A DNA stretch of 64,000 nucleotides from Gossypium raimondii (Eukaryota; Streptophyta; Magnoliopsida; Malvales; Malvaceae), in assembly GCF_025698545.1 (NCBI RefSeq), contig NC_068569.1, positions 12,338,001-12,402,000 of the forward strand, read 5' to 3'. Below the pieces are notes generated by a model. That model ran no database searches and was not told the DNA's origin. It saw only the letters and a list, made by a program, of their open reading frames with translations. The position numbers and the translations under genes were made by a program. Within the stretch, counting starts at the first letter, position 1. Every line of letters begins with the position of its first letter. Of this stretch, positions 38,801-52,715 are shown one piece after another.

Positions 38801-40298
38801 TACACTCCCTCTTTTCCTTTCTTTCTTCATATCTTTATTATTTTTATTATTTTTATCATTTTTTATTCTTTTTGGGTTTTTTTTCCTTTCTCTCTCTTGC
38901 GAGTTGCAATCGTTCGTGAGATATTGTAAATGCCGTTTATCAAAAAAGCCATGTGATGCCGACATTGATCCGTAGCCGTTCGATTTTTACAAAATTCATC
39001 TCAGCCGTTTTTTTAAGATTAACTGGTTGAGCGAGTTGCAGGTAACCCAAAATGGGTGCTGCCATGGTTCCCTTTCCTCCCAAGTTTACTGTTTTTCTCA
39101 TTTTATCTCAACTTGCACGCGAAAAAAATTCAAGGAATATTATCACTTAATATCAGATTATACACATTGGGAAAAACGTATAAAAATGTATAAAATTAAT
39201 ATCAAGAAAGATGATTGAATAATATTAAAAAAAATTAAAACTTCACAATTTAACCACTCGTTCATTTTTTAATTTTTTAGATTTTAAAATATATAAAAAA
39301 TGTATTCATATTTTATCAGAGTTGTATCTTTTTTTCAAGAAAATAAAAAATTATAATGGTGTAGCAGCATTTAACATAACGTGTAAAGTTTAAAATTTTG
39401 ATGGATCCCTATAAATGATACTCAAATGATGATATAATATTTTATATTAAAGCATTTAGGGCAGGATTGACGCCTCCCGCGACATAGCGTAAAATTCCTG
39501 CGAGGGCTTCTCTCTTTTGAATTTTATTATTTATTTAGAGGATAACGTTGGCCAGTAGACAACTCAGTATGCCAGCTGGCATTTTTGAGTTTTTTTCCGT
39601 CGCACGCTTCCCAAAGCAGAGTCTTACGTGGCATCCAGTGAACTCGACCATGTTTCTATGTTTCGTGCGACCTCATGATCCCACGAGTCATCTTCAAAAA
39701 AGAAGAAAGGGAAAAGGAGCCATCACATCACGTATTATCTCAAATGCCATAAAACCTTTACGCCTAACTACAGCTATTTAATTCTAAAAATCCATGAGAA
39801 AATTTGAGTAAATATATATGTGTAAGTCATTATTATAGTTAAATTGTTGAAATGATATCTTTAATATACCTCATACAACGGTCTAGTCTTTATGTGAAAC
39901 ATAATTTCAATTATTCAGTTGATTTGATCAAACATCAATTAAAATATCAGTTTATGGAAAGACTACAATTTTGTTGAACGCGTAGTGAACATGTCTGGAA
40001 TTTTATATTTTTTATTTTTTAAATAATTTATTTGTTTAAAATGAACGGAACAAATACACTCCAGCATCCGCCGGATTCAAAAACATTGTAACTTACTAAA
40101 TTACAGAAAAGTAATTGGATAACTCTGTGGTCCAACACAATACCTGATGGGAATAGGGACACCGCTTCCTTTCTTCACAAAGTCGCCACGTGGTGGGCTT
40201 AAAGCATTTTGGCGAATAAGGTAGAACAAGTGGAACAAGATAATGTCATTGATGAAGTGGCAAGAGGTGATTAGGCCAATTGCATGTCAGTTTAATAT
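38801..40298. other. TPS promoter and AT-rich spacer
   Basis: Upstream region of the TPS gene, including a pyrimidine-rich patch on the plus strand at 38805-38900. No other gene recognised. Confidence 0.5.
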
Positions 40299-40301
40299 TA
40301 A

Positions 40302-43300
40302 GGGTCCGTTTGATTGTCAGTAAAATGTTTTCCATAAAATGATTTCTGGAAAATATTTTACTTTTCTGTAAAATGATTTACTGGAAAATATTTTCTGGTG
40401 TTTAATTGAATCTGTGTAAAATATTTTCATTGTTTGGCGATTTCTTGAAAATATTTTCCAAAAATTTGTTTTACATATATTAATATATATTAATAAATTT
40501 TATATTTTAAATTATTTTTACATATATTGCAATTATTTATTTATAATAATACTCAATTATTAAGCTACAATATTAATCGTTATAAATTGAAAACTAATAT
40601 CAAATAAATTATTTGTAATTGTGTTAAAAATAAGTATTGAATAATTATAAATTGCTTGAAACCACAATGAGTACTAGAAATTAATAATATTATCCAAATA
40701 CATAATTAGTAGGACACCACATAGTAACAACATTGTCCAAGTGCATAATATTACACCACATAAAAGTATCAATATCTTCAACATTGAGAAAATTTTTGAA
40801 GCCAAATTTTTTTATGCTTCTTACTTTTAACTAAAAAAGCTTTGGCATCGGATTCGTAACTCACTAGATAATCAAACACAAAACACAAGAAGTCATCATC
40901 AAATCATTCTTCCTCCATCGACATCACTTGTTCGTAAAGCTGTGGTGTCTTATCGGCAGAAAATTGTTCCAAAGCATTAGCAATTTTGCCAAGTTGTTCA
41001 CCAACAAATTTAATTTGTTCATCAACGAGACTTTCTTAAACACTTTTTCTTTTACGTTTAGATGTGCCAGATGAAGATACATTTGTTCTTACCTCTTCAG
41101 CCTCTTCATTGTCGCAATCTACAGGCATTGAATCTTCATTACCATCATCCAAATCTATGTTAGCAAATGTTCTGGCAAAACTCCCTGTTGCCATATCTTT
41201 GCCAACAACCAAAGCCATTTCATCATAATGATCAATGCTTTTATTCAAAAATGGTTCATACTTCTTGTGTGCATGTTGAATATTATACACAATTAGAATA
41301 ACAAGTAAAAAACAATTGAAATATACTTAACATATATATCCATATATTACTATCATTGCTGCATCATATGTCGCTCTATCACATGTGATCATTTTCATGT
41401 TATCATCCCATCCAAAACCACTTTCACCTTGAATTTTGCATATAATCTGCCACTTGTTTTTTACTGTCCTCAAATGATTTTCCACATACTTCGCATCGCA
41501 TTGGACTTGGAATCTTTCAGAAATGGCGTCGACAACTCGATTAATAGAAACTGCTTTGAAAGTATTAGAATGGTTATTTCCTTTTCGAGCCTCTTCTGCT
41601 AGAATTTCAAGGAAAACATGTTCATCGATTTTGTAACAAGGTTAAAACATAATCAATATCTAACAAATTCAAGACATATATCAAAATCCAACAAACTAAA
41701 ATTTCAATATCATTATCCAACCAACATTTACAAAAAAAAAAACAAATTTAATACTAAAACATACATAACATAGAAACAATAAATGTTGTGGGATATTTTT
41801 TATTTGTTATAGCATGATGACGTATATACAAGAAAATGCAAAATAAAAAGTGCAAAGATATCAACTGGAAAATAAAATCATATAGGATTTTAATTAAGGA
41901 CTTCATATAGGACTTCAACAAATAAAGCAAGTGTTTTATCATATAGGACTTCAGCAAATAAACACGTCTTCAGCTTCTTAGAAACACATCTTCAGGAAAT
42001 AAATCACTTACATGTATTTGATGTTACAAAAAAAGCACTTACATGCTAATCTAATAGGACTTGAGCTGGGAATTTAAACTCATTGTAGATGTAGAACTTT
42101 TAACAATACATGGCTTCATAAAAAAAGCAGAGTAGACATCAAATTCCCAGCAAGAGCAAAAGGGAATCAAAATTGTTTTCCCTCATGCAAATTCCCAGAA
42201 AAAATTCATAGAGAACTAAGGAAATACAGCAAAAGCAAAAGGACATCAAATTTGGTCTCCTCTTGCAAATTCCTAGAGAATTTGAATCCTCTAGATTCAT
42301 GTTCTAGCCTATTTTCCACTAGCAAATTAGTTTCAGATACATCTACCTAATGCATCTCAAACATCAATAAACACTTCCAAGATCTACTTCTTCAAAACTC
42401 AACTTCTTCACCAGCTTTTATTAAGCATCAGGGTAGGTTAGTGATATCATGAGGGTCCTAGGAAGATGTTTCTAATATGAGCCACAATATTTACCATAAT
42501 TCAAATAAAATACTTATGGGTCCGTGTATGTATGTAATTGTAAAATTATGAGCCTTGAACATAGATACTAACTGGAAGAAACTTGAGCAAGCCGACTTAC
42601 CAGAATAGGGTGTCCAAATAAACTGTTTAAAACTGCAGATTTCCCAGCCCCCTAAGCAATTTTTCAACAAAAAAAAAGAGATGAAAGAAAAATAGTCAGG
42701 GCTACATTTCTATATGCAAACAAATTGAAAGAAAAGTGATACCGCAATGTTAAAATTCCTAATATTATATTTAACACTAGCAAAAAGAATAATTTTACAA
42801 CAAAAATTAGCAAAATACAAAGTTAATTTTTAACTTGATTTGTCAAATAATCCAACATGCAATTGCAATTACAACAAACTGATGATATCTAATATCTTTT
42901 TGTAATTTGATTCTAGAAAATGAAACAAAAAATAGAAACAAACAAATAGAGCCGAGGAAATTCTCAAATAAAAAAAAAGGAAACAACAATTTAAAGCAAA
43001 ATTAAATTAATTCAACAATCGAAACTTCAAAAAAGAGCAAATATTAACATGCAACAAAATTCAGCTTTAAAAAAAAAAAACCAAAGTCATCGTCAGTCGT
43101 CACCTTCAGTGAATAAAAAATCCAACCCGATTCTTTCGCTACCTGGAAATTTCGATGAAATCCGATCACTGACAAGAAGTTTCAAAACCAAAAAAAAAAG
43201 AGGGAGAAAAAAGAAGAAAAAAAAACCCTAATTCACATTACTCTTGAAATTTCAAAAATTACTCAAGAAAAACTTATCAAGAACAAAAAGGGTATTGAAA

Positions 43301-43663
43301 CCCCTAACCTAGAGCTTGCAATTTTACCTTCGATAAACCAGCAGAGGTGAACCAGCACGCTAAAGAGGCAAGCAAAGAGAAGAGGTGAACTAGCAGAGAA
43401 GATGAGGCAGAGATGATGAGGCTGCAATCTTTAGGTGAAGAGAGTGAAAAGAGAAGCTGTGGAAAGGGTGAAGAGAGTGAAGAGATGAGCTGTGGAAAAT
43501 GTCTTACCCCTTAGAAATCGATAAGACATTTTCCCTAAAATGTAACCCATTTCCCCGTGTTTTGGAGTTCATTTTCCAAATGGAACATGTTTTCCGCCAA
43601 TCAAATGCTGGAAAAGTTGGAAATGATTTTCCGGAAAATCAATTCCGTCAATCAAACAGACCC
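40302..43663 (-). mobile_element. PIF/Harbinger DNA transposon, 3.36 kb
   Basis: Inverted ends GGGTCCGTTTGATTG (40302-40316) and CAATCAAACAGACCC (43649-43663) match at 14 of 15 positions once one is reversed. They are flanked by TAA on both sides (40299-40301 and 43664-43666), the 3-bp duplication of PIF/Harbinger. Subterminal GGAAAAT/ATTTTCC motifs recur at both ends. The inside carries a minus-strand Myb/SANT-like ORF, the usual accessory gene of these elements, with a stop in it. No DDE transposase recognised, so it is probably a non-autonomous derivative. The 43.2-43.5 kb part looks like the leader of the internal gene. Confidence 0.85.
40904..41640 (-). pseudogene. Harbinger Myb/SANT-like accessory protein, interrupted
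   Basis: The upstream exon (about 41640-41350) reads HVFLEILAEEARKGNNHSNT, INRVVDAISERFQVQCDAKY, VENHLRTVKNKWQIICKIQG and GFGWDNMKMITCDRATYDAA, the Myb/SANT-like DNA-binding domain of Harbinger ORF1 and related plant proteins. A short intron with GT at the donor seems to lead to a second exon (about 41290 on) with HKKYEPFLNKSIDHYDEMAL, VVGKDMATGSFA and an acidic then basic tail (KRKRKSV). A TAA at 41038-41036 interrupts it. The same frame continues past it for some 43 codons (LVDEQIKFVGEQLGKIANAL, ending MSMEEE at 40904), so this is an in-frame nonsense change. The N-terminal exon is not found. Role in the intact family: nuclear import or end-binding partner of the transposase. Confidence 0.75.
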
Positions 43664-43666
43664 TAA

Positions 43667-46029
43667 AATTATTTTATGGACAGTTTTCGCTACATTATTT
43701 ATTTTGTTCAATTAAAAGAAGACACGTTATTTTTTTCACATCATATGTATATTTGAACTAAATTTTCAAATCAAAGATGATGTGTCATCTAGTAATTAAA
43801 TGGGATCATGAATAATGTGATGGAAATGATTCATAAAATAAAATTTCTAACTTATATGTTTGATGAAAAGAATTTGTCGAGTTTAAGGAACGAGAGCCAA
43901 TATTATGATACAATCCATTAACTATTATATCTTAAAAATATGATAAAATTACAACTTTATTTCTAAAGATTTATAATCTAGTTTTTGTCTTAACACAAAT
44001 TTTCTAACTTTTGATTGAATTTGTGATTTTCTACATCAAATTCAAGTAAATCAACAATATCATAACACCATGATACAGTACAAAACAATAAAATGCTTAA
44101 TATGTCAAAAGATCATACTTTGATGAAAGTTGAACTAGAAATGAGAAGTAAACAAACAATCAAAGGTGTTTTTATAAAATTAAAACTTGTACGTATTAAT
44201 AAAATTTCATCATATCATCAAAATTTAAAGACATTAAATTATTATTATACACCCATTTATATTTAACCTACTCTCCAACTCTAGTTTCTTAAAAAAAGAC
44301 GAAAGTAATTAAAATAAAAAATCAAATAACATAGAAACTTTAAATTTTACACCATTCTTATGGAAAATCCAATGCAATGTGATTTTAAATTAAAAAGTAT
44401 AACATGAAATAGATGTTTATTTCTTTTGAATAATTCATATAAAATAAAATAAAACTATTTTAAAATACAATACCAAAGTTTAAACATAAAACCTATTTTA
44501 CTAATAAAAAACTTCAGCCAATGCTCCAAATGAGTGATAATGTATCATTTTTCGTAACATATATTTTTTCATCCATATCATGGTAGGTGTCACATAATTT
44601 AACTAAAATAACACAAATATTACATAAACAATATGATATTATAAAATTTATACAACTTAAATCACTAATGCATTTCTTAAAAAATCAATATCGTATTAAA
44701 ATTTTGGTTAAAACATGCTTTAATTTTATCTACTCTCTATATATTTGGAGTTTAAATTTCTTACTTTTATTTTCAAAATTTAATTTTTTAATTTTTAAAT
44801 TTCAAATTTTAGGTTAAATTATTATTAGCATTAAAATTCTCTTATTAAATTTAGTGGTATGACATTTTAAAATTAAATAAGTACTCAAATTGGCATGTGA
44901 CAAAAAAGGACATTATAATAAAACTGAATTTAATAGAATAATTTTAACCGTATCAACAATTAAATTTGCTTTTTAAATATGAAAAAGTAGAGAAACTAAA
45001 ATTTAAATATGCTGAAAATACAATGACTTAAAAGTATATTTTAATCTAATTTCTTTTATATATAAAAGAAACTATAGTACTTTTAAACGGATACATTATC
45101 ATTTTCGAGAATATGTGTTTTGTTACGAAAAAAAATCAAGACTTACAATATATTAATTTTTTTATCCCAAAACAAGGTATTTTTTTTCTAATTTGGTAAA
45201 ACCCGACTAACCAAACCACAATTATCAGTTTAGGATATTTTGATTTTTATTCTATATGATTTTAATTTCAAAATAAAAATTGAATAAAAGGATTTGATTC
45301 ATTTTTAATCTAAAAATCAAATTAAAATCGTATTATTAATTTCAGATATTTAGATTTTTATTCTATACCGTTTTAATTTCAAAATGAAAATCGAATAAAA
45401 CGAATTGATTCATTTTTTATCCAAAATTCAAATTAAACTAAACCAAATATTAATAGAGCAAAATTGCTTTGGGGCAAAAAAAAGGATGATGCTTGGACAG
45501 GTGTTGGAGAAAATAATCACCCATTTCACTTTCTCTCTAGTAATTACAAGTTTTCCACACGTGCCTCAGTTATTTCTTATTATTGAAGTATAAATAATTG
45601 TAATCATAAATACATTCCAACATCTACAATGTAAAATAAAATCAACCAAAATAATTTAGTTCACTAAACTATAATAGCATATAGTGAGATTGGAAACTCA
45701 AACTGCACACCATCCAACCATCACTGATTCAAAATTAAATTTTATTATATATTAATTTTTAAAAAATATAATTACATAAAATAGATAACTAGATTAAATT
45801 TAATCATATTTAAAAAAATTATATTTAGAAATATCTAAAATTAAAATTTTCACCAAATACGAAGGATCTAAAAGCGAGATTTGATCGAATTTAATTGATA
45901 AACAAATGTGAGTTGAAAATTGGAAAAAGTTCGAGGAGATGAAATTCACGATTTTGAACGTGAAATCATATGTAAATTATTAACATCAGTACTCGATACT
46001 CACAATCATTTTAAAACCTTATATCTTTA
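43667..46029. other. AT-rich spacer
   Basis: About 75-80% A+T by eye. A local direct duplication near 45240-45420 repeats TTTTATTCTATA and AAAATCGAATAAAA-like phrases. No gene recognised. Confidence 0.5.
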
Positions 46030-46580
46030 TTATATTTAAGGTCACTAAACTATTATTTAATTTATGTTTTGGTCACTCAACTTTAAAAAGTTATAAAATA
46101 ATTATTAAACTATTCAAAAATTCTCTTTTAAGTCACCGAGCTATTAAAATTATTGTTGTATGGCATTTTTCATTTGTACTGCATGCACAAATTGAAAGCT
46201 TTTATATTTATTTTTTTCTACAATTCATTTTTTTTCGTGAAATAACTTTGAATGTCACAAATCATGAATCAAAATCCAAATAACTTTTTCTCCGATCTCT
46301 GGCACTAAGTGTGAGTTCGACTTAGATCCAATGTATGTTATTCTACTTATTGATAGGTACTGGTCCATCGTATCGATTGTCGAATTGTTGCTTAGAGCTC
46401 ACTAGCTAAATATTTTAAAAAAAAATTAACAACCCAATGAATTAAATAAAAACTTTCAAATAGCTCAATGACTTACATAAAAACTTTCGAATAGTTTAGT
46501 GACCATTTTATAACTTTTTGAAGTTAAGAAATCAAAACATAAACTTATTATTAATTTAGTGACCTTGAGTATAATTTACC
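46030..46580 (-). mobile_element. Fold-back element, same family as 26263-26718 in reverse orientation
   Basis: The arms AAGGTCACTAAACTATTATT (from 46039) and its complement ending GTGACCTTGAG (about 46568) form a roughly 100-bp inverted repeat. The core, read on the minus strand, has TTTAGCTAGTGAGCTC, CAATTCGACAATCG and ACATTGGATCTAAG, matching the core of the 26.3-kb element. Target duplication not resolved. Confidence 0.65.
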
Positions 46581-46925
46581 TTTAAACTTTTAATTGAGAC
46601 GGTGTAAGTTAATTAAATACAAATTCAAATGCACTTGCTCATATATTATCTTTTGATTTAAAAGTTTAAGAGGTTGAAGGTGATAATAAGAATGATATTA
46701 AAAAAATTAAACCTTAAATTTAAAGAGATGATGTTTGACTCATTAATTAGGTCGGTGATAACTCAATTAGAAAATTAACAAAAAAAATCATTTTACAAAT
46801 TTAAATATAGATATAGATATTCAAAACACTTGTTTTTATCTTATATTTTATGATTATCATTTCAACAAAAAATTATTTTATTTTTATTTTTGCCCATATC
46901 ATGAATTAAAATTTAGCATTAAATA

Positions 46926-47292
46926 TAAGGATAAATATCAAATTTATATATAAACTTTGGTCCAATGTGCAATTTGATATATGAACTTTGATTTGATGCA
47001 ATTATATACATAAAACTTGAATTGTGGTTCATATATATAAAATTTTAATTTTAATTTAATTGTACATATTTAAAGAAATGGATACATAGATTTATTTTCA
47101 AACTGAATTAATATAAATATTTGTGTATACAATAAATCAATGTAAAATGGTGCTAATTAGAAGATATTGTTAGTGATTTATGAAAATTAAATCAAATAAA
47201 AGAAATTCATATATAAAATCGCATAAAATAGAAATTAGTATATGACATTATAGATTAGATCAAAGTTAATATATAGTCTTGATAATTATCTA
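46926..47292. mobile_element. Fold-back MITE, same family as 60756-61100
   Basis: The left arm (GGATAAATATCAAATTTATA, then CCAATGTGCAATTTGATATA) pairs with a complementary right arm ending near 47292 (TAGATCAAAGTTAATATATA). A second copy with the same phrases, including TTCAATGTGCAATGTTATAC, is at 60.8 kb. No coding capacity. Confidence 0.5.
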
Positions 47293-47379
47293 GCATACTA
47301 ATTTATTTTAAATATATAAAATTTATCTGAATAAAATAATAAAATAAAAAATATATTTTAACCTAATAAAAGACCATTT

Positions 47380-49100
47380 GTTTTGGTGTCAAAAATTTTG
47401 CTTATGTTCTTAAAAGAAAAAAAAAAAAGCTTATTTGTCATATTCTTGGCTTGCAGGCTTTTCACTAAAAACACAGAGAGAAAGGAACGACCAAAGCATT
47501 CTATAGGTATAGACCTTTTGGTGGATATCTCCAAACGCGAAATTTCCATTTTCCACCAATCTATTTTTCAACAACAAGTTGGTGATTTGAGAGTAAAGCC
47601 GCTGACAGATCAATGGCTTCAAAGAATATTGATAAAAAATGCTGTTGAGTTGGCCATCAGGGTTGTTGGGAGGTGGAAGAAGGAGAGTTATCAATGGATT
47701 AGAAGCCAATTTCGGAGCCTTTTCCATTTTCAGTTGGTGCCAGCCCTCGCTTTGTCTTTGAATTTCCTTTCTTTTTTGGTTTTCCTTGCTTTGAATGTAA
47801 TCCCCACACCAAAGAATCCAACTTCTAATGTAAGGTAGACTGGGGTCCAGCATAGATTATCCTAAAACCAAACCATGTTTTTCTCATGCGTCCTAAAATG
47901 ATTTTTCAAATGGCAGTTTTTCAACGTCACTAGGTCTGGGGTTTGAAGCGCCTTTAAACCCTTTTGAAGGCCTCAATCATTGCATTTGCTGCTGGCGCGG
48001 CGCCGTATATGTTCATGGAGCGGCCTATGCAAGCAATAGTATCTTATTGGTGCTTTTATTACCAAGTCTATCTAGATTGGTTTTGCTGCACACGAGAGGA
48101 AAAATAAAGGAAATTAAGGAAATGACAGATCAAATAAAAGTTTACACTTTTACAGCAACAGTCCAACCCCAATGATTGAAACATGCTGCCTCGTATTCTT
48201 TTTTTCTTTGGCTTCACATTGAAGTGGATTACTATTGCAATTATCAATGGAACACAATACCAGTTCATGCCATACGTAAGAGTTACCTGTCTCAGGTCAG
48301 CAACATACTTAATTACTGGCACAGCTCCATCTTTTGGCTGGCAACCTGCAGGTCATTGCCAATTATGCGGATTTTAATAGATTGACGGGTGTAATTGCTG
48401 TTGTAGGGTCTGCCATGATTGGAACACTAATATCTTTGGCAAATACTAGTAGAACATTACTTTCATATTAGTATCGCTGTTGTACATGATAACATCTAAA
48501 GGTCTCATTTCCTAATGGTACCCGATTGGGTTTTGCTACATGTTGTGTTGTTGTTCCTTTGGCGATGGGAAACCAGTTTCAACTACCAAAAACACAAATT
48601 TGACATCTATGGACCATGAATCTGTAGGCAGTCAGAAATTCAGGGCCAGTCTAATGGTGCAAAAAATGGAAGATAATATACTATTGAAAGATTTTATGCA
48701 GAAACGATCTGCGAGAAGAAACAAGTTGGATTTCAGTAAATGTGGTCCAAGCTGTTTCTCAGTTTAGTGCTGAAAGCCCAAAACAAATGCAGATCAAGCC
48801 ATCCCATTTAAATAGCTGCCCAAGTTTAAGGCAAAAGAATCTCAATTTCTATTATCCTAAGCTACTTTGGAGACTGATTTTTCAACTTTGTGATTTTAGA
48901 AGAGCAGTTGGGTCTTGGATTCAGGACTTATCTTGGGCTGTTCTCAAATTGATGGGTAATTCTCTTATTTCTATTATCTTTAAGCTTTCCTGGAATGCTT
49001 ATATTCATAATGTTTGAAGGGAAAGAAATTGCAGGCTAGATTGCTGGGGAAGCAAATTAATAGATTAGACTCTATTAATATGTAGGAACTGGGGCTTACA
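47380..49100. other. Non-repetitive region with unassigned coding-like pieces
   Basis: GC content is higher than the flanks. Pieces with some coding look: plus strand from the acceptor CTGCAG at 48346-48351, a frame reading VIANYADFNRLTGVIAVVGS then AMIGTLISLANTSRTLLSY and a stop; minus strand near 47727, MEKAPKLASNPLITLLLPPP; plus strand 48600-48767, a basic stretch MQKRSARRNKLDF. I recognise none of them and cannot link them into one gene. This could be the remains of a multi-exon gene or non-coding DNA. Confidence 0.25.
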
Positions 49101-52100
49101 AGAATTGTAAATAGTATAAGCATTGCTTGAAAAACATTTATTCTTTTTCTAGCAGAGATTTTCTGCTGTCTGGATCATGAAATCACAATTATCACAAAAA
49201 AAAAAAGAAAAAAAGAAAGCACCTCAATTTCGATTTATACATGCTGAATACCCTGGTAATATAAAAGCATAATGAAGTTGTCAACATGCTATATATACTT
49301 CTTTCAATCTTAGCTCTGGTCTGCAACAAAATGCACTTATTCAATACTCCACTAATAAGATACAAGGGCATCTCCTATGTTATATATACTAATTTTATGA
49401 TCCCTCATTAAGTATAAGACAATTTTGACTTCATCCCTTCTTTTACTAAGGCATTTTCATTTCTTTTAACTTTTACAACTCTAATGTCTTTTTCAGTACT
49501 ACTGCCAGCAGCTTGGACTGGAGCCCTTGAATGCGCTTCTCCCGTGAAGTGGAAAATCGTCAATGTCCTTGTCTTTAAAAAATCATCCTTTATATAGCGA
49601 ATGTGGCAAAATCACATGAGAAGCATTGCGGAAGGTTAAGCTTTCCCCATTACAAATGGAGGAATGAATCTTTAGGAATTTTTACAGCCAACCTTACTAT
49701 ATGCGTGTTGTCCATCTACATCACAATTTCTGGATTTCATTAACTAAATCGGCAAGATTAATTACCACCGAAACTTGTGATTATCTTGCCTTGGTTCCAC
49801 TAATTTATCATATGATTAATTTCAAAATGTTTAACGCATTGTTTTATAAGGAAAGATTGGCGGTGTAGACTTTTCCACTGTTACGTTCTTACCTTCTTTT
49901 ATAATATTCCCCTCATTTTTCTGATGGAGTTTGTTCATATTTAAAGCAACTGATGCTATATTTAGGTCCCATTTGTGATGGCTATGGACCAATCTATACC
50001 GTTTTCGTTGTGTTTCCTTTCGGACCCATCTTAGTTTGATTCCAGAGAGCTGTTATTAGCCAAGAAGGGGTAAAGGATCTTTGCTTAGAAAGCCGACCAT
50101 CTATTTATAAAACATGTTTGGGTTGGGATGCAGAAAAAACGTGTCCAAGTTTTCAATTCAAAGGCCTGTTCCCCCGAGAAACTATATACCTAAAGCGAGG
50201 CTCTTAATTGGGGTTCATTTCAATCAAAAAAATCGTCTACATGCATTTTAATCTAGTATTGATTTGATTTCCCGAACATTGAATCATCTAACATCTTGGA
50301 AAATTTAATGCCCTTTCATGGGAATGGAAGTTTTTAGGTGAGGAAATTAATACTCGCGTGGTCCAACTCCAAGCCCCAGAGTCACACCGTCATGGATTTT
50401 CTACTAGCTAGGCTGCTTACACGGTGGTGGCCCTTAAGGCCTTGACTCACTGAGTGACAATGACCCAATGAGAACAGGGAGGGCATGCGTTTCACATTAC
50501 AAAGTAGACTTACTTTACCTTCCTAGTTCCTACCAATATTATATTTTACGTTATCACTTGTTTCGCTTCCATCACTTCCTTGTTGATGCCACAAAATCAA
50601 GGTAACCTTGAAAAACTGTCTTTTAAAAATCAACTGGCCCATGTTTTTGTCACAATCTCATTAAAGAATGAAGAGTAACAGATCAGAGTAAGATAAAATA
50701 AATAAACTGTTCATTGTGAGCATGTTTCTTTGTCATAAAAAGATTCGGACAAATTGATGATCGGTTGATTGATCCAACAACATACGCAAAACGATTCGAT
50801 TTCATATGTTCCTGTTTTTGCAGGTCATGTGGCTTTGTGGAGCCCTTATGTTGGCACGGACAAGGCAAAATTACGTTAGAAATTTTTTTTATCAATGGCG
50901 GACACGACGCTTTTCTTTTGTGTGTGTGAAATATGAAATTTGTCTTGGCTTATCAAAGGGATTAATCTCATCGTCAACCACTTCTTTTTCCCATTTCCTC
51001 ACCATCACTTTAAACCATATCAGAACTGATGATTCTAATTTGTAATTTTCTCTGTAGTTGATGATAGATTATGGCTTCATTTTATGTATCAAAGAAATGA
51101 CTGATCTTACATTAACATGACCCAAATGCAGAAAAAGGAAAGTTAGAAGACATTGCGACAGCCATCTTATCGAGCTTCAGGTCACAAGATGATGAAATCT
51201 ATGTGGTTTTGATGTCGTGTAGGAAATATCTTTTGCTCTTCTTTCCTTTCAACCTGGTACTTCTGGTTTGTCAAGTTTCAATTATTTATCAGTTTTAAAG
51301 GACATAAAATGAAGTTCTCTGCAACTCTCAGTTTGCCTGTAACACTGGTTTAGGTCCCTAATAATTGGCTGTGTAGAGTATTTTCTCTGTGGATGAAGGT
51401 AAGTGGTAGATCCCATGATTTCAGTGATTAGGAAAGTTGGCATGATGGTGGACCTAAGGTTTTAAAGTTTTCAAAGTTCAAACAGGGGATGATCTAGTGG
51501 TGACATGCACAAGATATAAGCAGCGATCTTAGAATCTAATAACCCAAATCCAGACTACCACTTATATGCTTTTAGTCCCAGTCAATTTTGATGGCTTAGT
51601 CTCTATAATACTAATTAATACAATCAATTTTACCAATCTTGAACCTATTAATGAAAGAATATTCTACAATTTGACCTGTTGAATCATTTATTATTCTGAA
51701 GGGATTAGTGATAGTGTGGCATTTATGCTACATTCTTGGTAGAGAAGTTCTCAAACAAGAACAAGAAAAATCTACTCAAATCTGAAACTTAACTTGCATG
51801 GTACATTAATTACGGAATCAACTGGACCGGATCCTGAGTTATTGATAAAAATTACTATAGTATAAGAAATGTTAATCTTTTTAAACTGTTTCTGCTTATT
51901 AGACACATTTTGGTTACTTGACGTTGTTGGGGGGGGGGGGGGGTTTGGGACCAAAGCTTCGAAGGGTGCAATCACCATCTTTAACTTTATGTTAAAGCAA
52001 CCGACAGTAAATGGTTTCTGATGTATTTGTCACAATAGGGCCAATATCGACATGATAAGCAGACCTTTCCCTTCCATGTTTTCTTCATATTCCTTTCTCC

Positions 52101-52715
52101 CTTTGTCTGTATACTACTGCTGCGCTTGCCAGCTTCATGCTTGAAATTGTTATCTTTCTCATGATATCTATATATAAATCCAAATTGAAATAAACACGCA
52201 GAGGACATCTAAATCAACCTTAAGTTCTAATATTCTGTTTACATATCTTAATTAATAGCAAACTGACAAAGATGCTAGGAATAGTGGTTTTCTTCATGGT
52301 CAGTTGTATTTTTAAACATGGACTTGGAGATATATATAGAAATGAAGGGGATTGGTGAAAGAAATATAAAAAGGCAGAGCGAAGACTTGAAAGAAATAAG
52401 AGACTTCGATATTTTAACTCTAAACCATCATCATCAAGACAACAGCATTGAATCAAAGGGATATAACAAAATAAATCAATCCCAGTGAAATGCTAAGATT
52501 TGAAAGAAAGAATAAATAAAGGCCTTCCCTTATTACTGACTTACTAATGGCTATACACTTGTATATATGTTTACAAGAACATTGATAATAATCTAAACCT
52601 AATCAGAAAGAATAAAAAGAAAACCAAATAGTCAAAATTTTGTTGACACAATATTTAAACCAAAGGAACAAAAGAACCCTATATGTTATTCTGGAGAGAT
52701 GGAGAGAGAGAGAGG
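49101..52715. other. Spacer, no gene recognised
   Basis: Mixed-composition DNA with short unsupported ORFs. The last 200-300 bases before 52716 are probably the 3' UTR of the peptide gene. Confidence 0.45.
51929..51943. repeat. Poly-G run
   Basis: About 15 consecutive G. Its length may be affected by sequencing slippage. Confidence 0.85.

Noticed and set aside
47383..47838. Overlapping frames of 151 aa (plus) and 140 aa (minus)
   Set aside because: Not recognised, both strands equally open, no splice or promoter context; kept only as an unassigned region.
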